Shown here in pieces: positions 1 to 5,050 of a stretch of 5,050 bases of DNA (position 1 is its first letter; the number at the start of each line of letters is the position of its first letter). Below the pieces are notes generated by a model. It was not told the DNA's origin. It worked only from the letters and a program-made list of their open reading frames with translations, and made no database searches. The DNA is taken from contig DAOVVI010000204.1 in assembly GCA_030637245.1 (NCBI GenBank), positions 1-5,050 on the forward strand, in the 5' to 3' direction. Source of the stretch: Cyclobacteriaceae bacterium. Its GTDB lineage: Bacteria; Bacteroidota; Bacteroidia; Cytophagales; Cyclobacteriaceae. Made by a program: the position numbers and the translations under genes.

Positions 1-162
1 CCGGTAATTCTAGATAAAGTATATCCCTGCCATGAAGTGGTAAGGATTGACTATCATTTGCCGGGGTGTCCTCCAAAAGCTGAACTAATTTGGGAGGCGC
101 TTTATGCATTAGTTACCGGCAATCCATTGAACTTGCCTTATGAAGTAATAAAATTTGATTAA
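1..162 (+). CDS. hoxY: [NiFe]-hydrogenase small subunit, HoxY-like (3' end only)
   Basis: Frame 1 is open from the window edge to TAA at 160-162 and gives the last 53 residues of a protein whose start lies outside the window. The visible part contains HEVVRIDYHLPGCPPKAELIW (split here: HEVVR, then LPGCPP). The PGCPP motif is the C-terminal signature of the small (electron-transfer) subunit of group 3 [NiFe]-hydrogenases and related NADH dehydrogenase 20-kDa-type proteins. Its Cys (residue 23 of the fragment) is the expected last ligand of the proximal [4Fe-4S] cluster next to the Ni-Fe site. A second Cys (residue 10, YPCHE) lies 13 residues earlier and its role is unclear. The gene ends 15 bp before the large-subunit ATG, so the two are surely co-transcribed, in the HoxY-HoxH order of NAD-reducing hydrogenases. 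The cytoplasmic HoxYH heterodimer would exchange electrons with a diaphorase module not seen here. Family assignment is strong; the exact subgroup rests mainly on its partner HoxH. Confidence 0.88.
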   Translation, partial: PVILDKVYPCHEVVRIDYHLPGCPPKAELIWEALYALVTGNPLNLPYEVIKFD

Positions 163-177
163 AAACACCTATCAAAA

Positions 178-1626
178 ATGGGACAGAAATTAACGATAGA
201 ACCGGTCACCAGAGTAGAAGGACATGGAAAAGTGACCATTCATCTGGATGATGATAACAATGTAGTTCAAACCAGATTGCATATTGTAGAATTCCGTGGA
301 TTTGAGCGATTTATTCAGGGAAGACCATACTGGGAAGCGCCCGTATTGGTACAGAGATTATGTGGTATTTGTCCGGTGAGTCATCATCTGGCTGCTGCAA
401 AAGCCCTGGATGTGATCGTTGGAGCAGGCCCTGACGGGCTTACCCCTACAGGAGAAAAAATGCGACGATTGATGCACTATGGTCAAATGTTTCAATCTCA
501 TGCCCTGCACTTCTTCCACCTTGTGAGCCCTGATTTATTATTTGGGATAGATGCAAGGCCTGAAAAAAGGAATGTGATAGAAGTAGCCAAAGAATTTACG
601 GAACTGGCGGTTCAGGGCGTCATGATGAGAAAATTCGGGCAGGAAATTATCCGGGCGACTGCCGGTAAGAAGATTCATGGAACAGGAGCAATTCCCGGAG
701 GTATCAATAAGAATTTGAGCTCGGAGGAAAGAGACTTTTTTGTAAAGGGAAAAGACCCATTGAATATTGATAAAATGATTGAATGGTCGAAGGATGCATT
801 GAATCTGTTTAAAGGTTACCACAATGAAAACCGGGAATTGGTGGACACTTTTGCCGCTTTTCCATCAAATCATTTAAGTCTTGTCAGAAAGGACGGTGCA
901 TTAGACTTTTATCACGGCGTCATTAGGGCAGTCGATGAGAAAGGAGATAAAATTCTTCATGATATTGATTATCAGCATTACCTCGATTACATCGGAGAAG
1001 AGGTGAAAAGCTGGAGTTACATGAAATTTCCATTCCTTAAAAGCCTCGGCACAAAAGATGGATGGTATCGGGTTGGCCCTTTGGCCAGGCTCAATACATG
1101 TGATTTTATTCCTTCCCCATTGGCACAAAAAGAGTTCGAGGAATTTAAAGCTTACACCAACGGCAAACCAAATAACATGTCAATGCACATGCATTGGGCG
1201 CGTTTGATAGAGACGCTTCATGCCGCTGAAGTCATGAAAGACCTACTAAATGATGCTGACCTTCAGGGTAGAGACCTGGTAGCCAAAGGCAAAAAAGGGA
1301 GCGAAGGCGTCGGAGTGCTCGAAGAGACAAGAGGTACTTTATTCCATCATTACAGGAGTGAAAAGAATGATCTGATTTCCATGTGCAATCTCATAGTTTC
1401 GACTACAAATAATAATGAGCCCATGAATAAGGCTGTAAGACAGGTAGCTGACGCCATGATTTCAGGACAAAAATCCATCCGGGAAGGAATGTTAAATGCA
1501 GTTGAGGTGGCCATAAGAGCCTACGATCCTTGCCTCAGTTGTGCTACTCATGCCCTGGGAAAAATGCCCTTGGAAATCAGTTTATTTGATAAAAACGAAA
1601 ATCTGCTGGATCAAAAGACAAATTGA
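178..1626 (+). CDS. hoxH: [NiFe]-hydrogenase large (catalytic) subunit, HoxH-like, group 3d
   Basis: This is the catalytic subunit that splits or forms H2 at a Ni-Fe(CN)2CO centre, in the cytoplasm and paired with HoxY. The N-terminus (LTIEPVTRVEGHGKV) is the classic start of the family and supports the ATG at 178. The first metal-binding motif is RLCGICPVSHH, with Cys62, Cys65 and His69. The second is DPCLSCATH at residues 450-458, with Cys452 and Cys455. All four Cys ligands are present. The length (482 aa) and long stretches such as HIVEFRGFERF, WSYMKFP, HAAEVMKDLL and IRAYDPCLSCATHALG closely match what I recall of HoxH from the soluble NAD-reducing hydrogenase of Cupriavidus necator. This places it in group 3d rather than group 3b or 3c. 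After His458 there is a 24-residue tail that must be cleaved for maturation. The leader between hoxY and this gene (163-177) is A-rich with no Shine-Dalgarno, as is usual in Bacteroidota. The gene overlaps the protease gene by 4 bp. It is intact, with no frameshift. The diaphorase partner is inferred, not seen. Confidence 0.96.
   Translation: MGQKLTIEPVTRVEGHGKVTIHLDDDNNVVQTRLHIVEFRGFERFIQGRPYWEAPVLVQRLCGICPVSHHLAAAKALDVIVGAGPDGLTPTGEKMRRLMHYGQMFQSHALHFFHLVSPDLLFGIDARPEKRNVIEVAKEFTELAVQGVMMRKFGQEIIRATAGKKIHGTGAIPGGINKNLSSEERDFFVKGKDPLNIDKMIEWSKDALNLFKGYHNENRELVDTFAAFPSNHLSLVRKDGALDFYHGVIRAVDEKGDKILHDIDYQHYLDYIGEEVKSWSYMKFPFLKSLGTKDGWYRVGPLARLNTCDFIPSPLAQKEFEEFKAYTNGKPNNMSMHMHWARLIETLHAAEVMKDLLNDADLQGRDLVAKGKKGSEGVGVLEETRGTLFHHYRSEKNDLISMCNLIVSTTNNNEPMNKAVRQVADAMISGQKSIREGMLNAVEVAIRAYDPCLSCATHALGKMPLEISLFDKNENLLDQKTN
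1552..1623 (+). other. C-terminal propeptide of HoxH, removed on maturation
   Basis: These codons encode the 24 residues Ala459 to Asn482 that follow the terminal His458 of DPCLSCATH. In [NiFe]-hydrogenases a specific protease cuts just after this His once nickel has been inserted, allowing the large subunit to close and bind the small subunit. The expected cut is His458|Ala459, before ALGKMP. The tail length is typical of group 3d HoxH. The cut site is inferred from family knowledge; the motif and tail are directly visible. Confidence 0.85.
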
Positions 1627-2132
1627 AAAAGATATTGATATTTGGGTATGGGAATCCAGGGAGACAGGATGATGCTCTTGGAGTTTTATTAGCCGACCAC
1701 ATGGAGAAGTGGGCTGAAGAAAAGGACATAAAATCCATGGATTTTGACACAAATTATCAATTAAATATAGAAGATGCCTTGACCATCAGCGAGTATGACA
1801 TGGTAATATTCGCTGATGCAAGCATAGAGCAAATCGCTGATTTTAAGCTGTCACAGGTTAAACCAAACCAAAAGACGGAATTTACCATGCATGCCATGTC
1901 GCCTGATTTTGTATTACACCTATGCCAATCACTATATAATAAATATCCAGCAACCTATTTACTGCATATAAAAGGAGTTGAATTTGAAATGAAAGAAAGC
2001 TTGACTGCCATAGGAAAAGATAACCTGGCTTTGGCGTACGAGTTTTTAATGAATGCTTTCACAAAATTCAGTTATCCAAAAGATCTTTTAGACCGGCATT
2101 GTACCGGGCAGACGGGAGAGATAATATTTTAA
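1623..2132 (+). CDS. hoxW: Hydrogenase maturation endopeptidase (HoxW/HybD/HycI family)
   Basis: This is a cytoplasmic protease that trims the C-terminal tail of the nickel-loaded HoxH precursor. The fold signature is at the extreme N-terminus: KKILIFGYGNPGRQDDALG matches the family pattern GxGNxxxxDDxxG. The nickel-sensing residues of HybD (Glu16, Asp62, His93) correspond by eye to Asp17 (in RQDDALG), Asp65 (in FADAS) and His90 (in TMHAMSP). The length of 169 aa is normal for the family. The start is TTG at 1623-1625, overlapping the hoxH TGA as TTGA. An in-frame stop lies at 1590-1592 and no ATG or GTG falls between it and the TTG. The next ATG (Met28) would delete the signature, so TTG is almost certainly right. 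The 4-bp overlap implies translational coupling, keeping the protease in step with its substrate. HoxW is the natural name by context, because each protease normally serves its own large subunit; the name is inferred from position and family, not from a unique motif. Confidence 0.92.
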   Translation: MKKILIFGYGNPGRQDDALGVLLADHMEKWAEEKDIKSMDFDTNYQLNIEDALTISEYDMVIFADASIEQIADFKLSQVKPNQKTEFTMHAMSPDFVLHLCQSLYNKYPATYLLHIKGVEFEMKESLTAIGKDNLALAYEFLMNAFTKFSYPKDLLDRHCTGQTGEIIF

Positions 2133-2181
2133 ATCCTTTTCGTCGTAATTCCATAGTCCACCTGATCCGCGATTCAAACAA
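2133..2181. other. Convergent intergenic gap without visible terminator
   Basis: This is the 49-bp gap between the hox operon (rightward) and the two-component operon (leftward). I looked for a GC-rich stem followed by a T run on either strand and found none; the only inverted matches are about 4 bp long. Transcription may end by Rho, or read through and produce overlapping 3' ends. Confidence 0.6.
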
Positions 2182-3534
2182 TTAAAATCTCAACGTAAAA
2201 ATGGTATATAAATCAGGTTCTGATTTAACAGAAAGCGTGCCGTGGTGCAATTGCATAATTTGCCTCGATAACGCCAATCCAATTCCGGATCCGGACTTTT
2301 TTGTGGTATAAAACGGGATAAAAATTCTTTCCAGGGCTTCAGGAATAATCCCCGGGCCATTGTCCTTCACATCCAATAAAATCCTTCGTTCACCATCAAC
2401 TCTGGCAATTAATTCAATTTTTGATTCTTCAACTTCCTTTAAAGCTTCCTTGGCGTTTTTTAACAAATTGATCAAAACCATTTCGATCAACTCTCTGTCG
2501 GCAGTTATTTCCAAATCATTGAAAAGAATGTTTGCATTAAAATCAATTCCTGTTTCTTTGAACTCTCTTTTCAATAGCTGGCAAATATGGTCGAATAGTT
2601 CATCAATTTTAATGAGACCAAACTTTGGTTTTGGAATACTTGTATAATCACGGTATGCGTCAACAAACTTGACTAAGGCCTTACTCCTATTCTCAATAGT
2701 TTGCAAACCTTCCTCAAGATCACTAAGTGATTCATCGGTAATTTCAAAAAAACCTTTCCCTACCGGCTTCAAATCTTCAGATAAAATTTCATTAAGCGTA
2801 CCGGTTAGAGAGGCTATCGGCGTAATTGAATTCATGATTTCATGCCTTAATACACGGGTCAGGTTTTGCCATGCTTCTACTTCTTTAGATTCCAGTTCGG
2901 AATGAATATTTTGGCAAGCTACCAACTTATATGAATGCCCTCTTAGTTTCAATTCGGTGGCATGAATTGCGAGATTTAAATCACTGCTCACCCGAATAAG
3001 CGCCTTTTCACCAGGGCCCATTTGCTTCAACTTTTTATAGAGTGTCACATTTACCGCTAAAATTTCACTGATATTTCTTAGTTGAGGCATATTCAAAAAT
3101 CGCCTTGCAGCGGAATTGATCAAACCAACCTTACCTTCGTTGTCAAATGATAAAAGACCCGTAGTGACATGCTGCACTATTGTATTCAAATAGTTAAGAT
3201 GCTCTTCCTTTTCAGCACGTTCCTTCCTGAATGCATCCGCAACATTATTGAATGACTTGTTCAGCTCCCTGAAACTCTTTCCTAATTTATTATCATAAGA
3301 AAAGCTGGAAGAAAAATCAGAATATCTAATTGACTCAAGAAACTTGGTTATTTTTTTATTTGTAACTGTTGTGAACCTAAATAAATCAATGATCTCTATT
3401 ATGATCGCACCTGCTACGATCACTGCACTCACATACTTTTCATTGAAACTAACTAAGTAAACAAATAAAAAGGTCGTCAAACTTATGATGATGACTCGGA
3501 ATAACACACCAATTCTAAACGTACTAAAGCCCAT
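2182..3534 (-). CDS. Membrane-anchored PAS sensor histidine kinase, NtrY-like
   Basis: This is the sensor kinase of a two-component system, expected to phosphorylate the regulator encoded just upstream. Two hydrophobic segments lie at about residues 8-29 and 34-52, separated by only a few residues (SFNEK). There is therefore essentially no periplasmic sensor domain. A linker with coiled-coil-like charge (about 85-115, RKERAEKEEH) leads into a PAS-like domain at about 112-215 (GLLSFDNEGKVGLINSAARR). The dimerisation/phosphoacceptor box is RVLRHEIMNSITPI with His231; Glu232 and Asn235 form the ExxN pattern linked to phosphatase activity. The ATPase domain has the N box (INLLKNAKEAL, Asn360), G1 (DVKDNGPGI), F box (FIPFYTTK) and G2 (GSGIGLALS), all intact, and ends at residue 450. 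The signal is probably sensed in the membrane or cytoplasm, perhaps by the PAS domain. The ATG lies inside the end of the regulator gene (11-bp overlap), so translation is probably coupled. The signal is unknown. HoxJ is the hydrogenase analogue to consider, but HoxJ is soluble and this protein is not. Confidence 0.93.
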   Translation of the reverse strand: MGFSTFRIGVLFRVIIISLTTFLFVYLVSFNEKYVSAVIVAGAIIIEIIDLFRFTTVTNKKITKFLESIRYSDFSSSFSYDNKLGKSFRELNKSFNNVADAFRKERAEKEEHLNYLNTIVQHVTTGLLSFDNEGKVGLINSAARRFLNMPQLRNISEILAVNVTLYKKLKQMGPGEKALIRVSSDLNLAIHATELKLRGHSYKLVACQNIHSELESKEVEAWQNLTRVLRHEIMNSITPIASLTGTLNEILSEDLKPVGKGFFEITDESLSDLEEGLQTIENRSKALVKFVDAYRDYTSIPKPKFGLIKIDELFDHICQLLKREFKETGIDFNANILFNDLEITADRELIEMVLINLLKNAKEALKEVEESKIELIARVDGERRILLDVKDNGPGIIPEALERIFIPFYTTKKSGSGIGLALSRQIMQLHHGTLSVKSEPDLYTIFTLRF

Positions 3535-4915
3535 ACTTTTCTAATCTACGATAAAGAGAGGATCGGGTTAAGCCCAACTCATTGGCAGCCTGTGTAATGT
3601 TGCCGTCATGTTTTTTAAGGACTTTTCGTATTAAAATTTTCTCCACCTCTTCCAGATGATAGTCTTCCAGGGTCACTTGAGTCTCTTCCACACGACTTGT
3701 GTTTGCGCTAAAAAAGAAATCTTCGGGATTCAATACCTGACTGTTACACATAATTACCGCGCGTTCTATAGCATGTTGGAGCTCTCTTACATTTCCGGGC
3801 CAGTTATACTTTTGAAGTATCTTCATCGCAGCTTCACTAATAGCTCGTACGTTCTTTTGGTATTTGCGATCATATAAATTCAGAAAATGATTCGCCAGAA
3901 GTGGAATGTCATCCAAACGATCTCTCAATGGCGGAATATGAATTTCTATGGTATTAATACGATAAAGCAAGTCCTGCCTGAATTTATTGTCTTTTACCAT
4001 ATCAAAAATTGGCATGTTGGTAGCACAAACAAGCCTGATATCAATATCTTTAGACTTATTGGATCCAACCCTTGTTACTTGTCGACTATGCAAAACTGAT
4101 AGTAACTTGGCCTGAAGGGGTAATGATAAATTGCCAATTTCATCCAAAAACAAGGTTCCTTTATGCGCCACTTCAAATCGTCCAGGCCGGTCTTCTTTGG
4201 CATCGGTAAAGGAGCCCCTCATATGACCAAATAATTCGCTTTCAAAAAGGGTTTCGCTGATAGCTCCCATATCCACGCCGATAAAAGCTTCGTCTGATCT
4301 CAATGAATTTCGATGAAGGGACCTGGCAATTACTTCTTTTCCTGTTCCGTTTTCTCCAAGTATCAAAACGTTAGCATCAGTTTCTGCAACACGCTCAATA
4401 GTTTTAAATACTTGTTGCATTACCAGGCTATTACCTATAATATCCTGAAATTTGTTATCTGCGTCGGCGCTTAATAATTGTTGTCTGGATTTCAGGTTGG
4501 CAACTTCAATTTTAGTTTCGCGCAAGCGCATAGCAGAATATATTGTTGCAAGTAATTTTTCATTTTCCCAGGGTTTGAGCACAAAATCTGTAGCGCCCTC
4601 CTTTATGGCTTTTACTGCCATTTGTACGTCGCCATAAGCGGTTATCAATACAACTACTGCCGAGGGATCTATATCAAGTATATTTTCCAGCCATAAAAAT
4701 CCTTCATGACCGCTACTTACATCTTTGGTAAAATTCATGTCAAGCAAAATCACATCATATTGCTCGTTATTTAGCAGAGAAGGAATTGACTCCGGATTCT
4801 TTTCGATATCAACCTGACTAACATGTCTTTTTAAAAACATCCTGGCGGCTCTTAATAAATCCTCATTATCATCTACAATAAGGATCCTCCCAGTTTTATT
4901 GGTCTTTTGAATCAT
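3524..4915 (-). CDS. Sigma-54-dependent response regulator, NtrC class (REC-AAA+-Fis HTH)
   Basis: This is a transcription activator that, when phosphorylated, would use ATP hydrolysis to open sigma-54 RNA polymerase promoters. The receiver domain spans about residues 10-130: acidic pair Asp15/Asp16 (IVDDNED), phosphoacceptor Asp59 (ILLDMNF), Thr92 (LITAYG) and Lys114 (VLKPW). The AAA+ domain covers about 158-390: Walker A GENGTGKE (187-194), a sigma-54 contact loop GSFTDA (234-239) in place of the usual GAFTGA, Walker B GTLFLDEI (Asp258, Glu259), sensor I ATN (298-300) and sensor II WPGNVRELQ (Arg377). The C-terminal Fis-type helix-turn-helix is at about 425-463 (ITQAANELGLTRSSLYRRLEKYGL in outline: NITQAANELG then SSLYRRL). 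The length (463 aa) is normal and all catalytic residues are present. It is the first gene of the two-gene operon with the kinase. The start ATG follows an AT-rich leader without Shine-Dalgarno. Target genes are unknown. The neighbouring hydrogenase (HoxA-like role), its own operon, or a gene beyond the right edge are all possible. Confidence 0.95.
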   Translation of the reverse strand: MIQKTNKTGRILIVDDNEDLLRAARMFLKRHVSQVDIEKNPESIPSLLNNEQYDVILLDMNFTKDVSSGHEGFLWLENILDIDPSAVVVLITAYGDVQMAVKAIKEGATDFVLKPWENEKLLATIYSAMRLRETKIEVANLKSRQQLLSADADNKFQDIIGNSLVMQQVFKTIERVAETDANVLILGENGTGKEVIARSLHRNSLRSDEAFIGVDMGAISETLFESELFGHMRGSFTDAKEDRPGRFEVAHKGTLFLDEIGNLSLPLQAKLLSVLHSRQVTRVGSNKSKDIDIRLVCATNMPIFDMVKDNKFRQDLLYRINTIEIHIPPLRDRLDDIPLLANHFLNLYDRKYQKNVRAISEAAMKILQKYNWPGNVRELQHAIERAVIMCNSQVLNPEDFFFSANTSRVEETQVTLEDYHLEEVEKILIRKVLKKHDGNITQAANELGLTRSSLYRRLEKYGL

Positions 4916-4936
4916 AATTTTATAAAATCCAATTGA

Positions 4937-4949
4937 TACGTGTTACGTA
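4937..4949. repeat. Short inverted repeat TACGT-gtt-ACGTA
   Basis: Five-base arms flank a 3-bp centre, just before the response-regulator start and overlapping the candidate -7 element. It is one of the few GC-containing spots in this AT-rich leader, which makes it slightly more notable. It could be a half of a binding site for the regulator or another dimeric factor, or chance. Confidence 0.3.
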
Positions 4950-4979
4950 AAAATAAGTGATTTAGATATCTAAATTCAA
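4948..4979 (-). promoter_or_regulatory. Candidate Bacteroidota-type promoter for the two-component operon
   Basis: On the minus strand, a TTG (4979-4977) is followed after 21 bp by TATTTTTA (4955-4948). This resembles the Bacteroidota pattern of a -33 TTG and a -7 TAnnTTTG, with only the last base of the latter differing. A start about 7 bp downstream would leave a leader of roughly 25-35 nt before the ATG at 4915. An alternative is a TATAAT on the minus strand (4989-4984), preceded 19 bp away by TTGATG, which fits a classical sigma-70 promoter poorly. The region is AT-rich, so chance matches are likely; treat this as a candidate. Confidence 0.3.
4960..4975. repeat. 16-bp perfect palindrome, possible operator
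   Basis: ATTTAGATATCTAAAT reads the same on both strands without a spacer; the symmetry stops at the next base pair on each side. It lies between the candidate -33 and -7 elements of the regulator's promoter, about 45 bp before the start codon. That is a classic place for a dimeric DNA-binding protein to act. The symmetry is directly seen; the operator role is inferred. Confidence 0.45.
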
Positions 4980-4994
4980 TGTAATTATAGTGAT

Positions 4995-5015
4995 ATTGAT
5001 TGAATGCACATCAAT
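4995..5015. repeat. Inverted repeat ATTGAT-n9-ATCAAT
   Basis: Six-base arms (4995-5000 and 5010-5015) are separated by 9 bp, about 80-100 bp upstream of the regulator gene. This is the distance at which NtrC-type activators often bind enhancer sites. It is AT-rich and short, so it may be chance. The rest of 4916-5050 shows no gene, RNA or GG-N10-GC sigma-54 promoter on either strand. Confidence 0.25.
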
Positions 5016-5050
5016 TTATCAGTTTTTGTTTTTAAAATATAAAAACACCG

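Noticed and set aside
163..177. Internal promoter or ribosome-binding site between hoxY and hoxH
   Set aside because: Only 15 A-rich bases, with no purine-rich Shine-Dalgarno and no room for a promoter; fits simple co-transcription.
538..1128. Two minus-strand open frames (538-822 and 901-1128) inside hoxH
   Set aside because: They lie opposite a strongly conserved enzyme gene, have no recognisable motif, and are explained by its codon pattern.
2093..2107. CCGG-cattgta-CCGG repeat near the end of hoxW, as a possible terminator stem
   Set aside because: Arms of only 4 bp, inside the coding sequence, with no following T run at the right distance.
2360..2905. Two plus-strand open frames opposite the histidine kinase
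   Set aside because: Low-complexity Ser/Leu-rich translations antisense to intact kinase domains; no motif or plausible leader.
3656..4637. Three plus-strand open frames opposite the response regulator
   Set aside because: They are antisense to the conserved REC, AAA+ and HTH coding sequence and show no independent evidence of being genes.
4916..5050. Sigma-54 (-24/-12) promoter before the regulator or on the opposite strand
   Set aside because: No GG-N10-GC pair in suitable context on either strand; the region has almost no GG.
1..5050. CRISPR array, insertion sequence, tRNA, rRNA or a wholly novel defence system
   Set aside because: No regularly spaced repeats, transposase motifs, terminal inverted repeats or RNA-gene signatures were seen, and all large coding regions belong to known families.

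Overview
The window is moderately AT-rich, with short intergenic gaps, weak or absent Shine-Dalgarno sequences and A-rich leaders before start codons. The regulators resemble a response regulator/kinase pair that I associate with Bacteroidota. I infer a member of the phylum Bacteroidota (perhaps Cytophagales-like), from sequence style and family resemblance only, without a database search.

Left half, + strand (1-2132): the distal end of a [NiFe]-hydrogenase operon. It starts inside the last 53 codons of a small subunit (hoxY-like), followed by the complete catalytic large subunit (hoxH-like, 482 aa). A dedicated maturation endopeptidase (hoxW-like, 169 aa) follows; its TTG start overlaps the hoxH stop. 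The large subunit carries both Cys pairs that hold the Ni-Fe(CN)2CO site. It also has a 24-residue C-terminal tail after the ...CxxCxxH motif, which the protease would remove. Its sequence is strikingly like the HoxH of NAD-reducing soluble hydrogenases (group 3d). The diaphorase genes expected upstream (hoxE/F/U) lie outside the window.

Right half, - strand (4915-2182): a two-component system transcribed toward the hydrogenase genes. The first gene is an NtrC-class response regulator (REC, sigma-54 AAA+ and Fis-type HTH domains, 463 aa). Its end overlaps by 11 bp a membrane-anchored, PAS-containing, NtrY-like histidine kinase (450 aa). The two operons converge across a 49-bp gap with no recognisable intrinsic terminator.

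Right edge (4916-5050): an AT-rich regulatory region upstream of the response regulator. It contains a 16-bp perfect palindrome placed between a possible Bacteroidota-type -33 TTG and -7 TAnnTTT element, plus two shorter inverted repeats. The arrangement suggests autoregulation of the two-component operon.

How they might work together: HoxY and HoxH form the hydrogenase module, and HoxW finishes HoxH after nickel insertion. The kinase/regulator pair could be the local counterpart of the HoxJ/HoxA hydrogenase regulators, but the only support is adjacency. No sigma-54 promoter was found in the visible hox DNA, and similar pairs in Bacteroidota often sit beside unrelated genes, so this link is a hypothesis. 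I saw no mobile element, CRISPR array, tRNA or rRNA.
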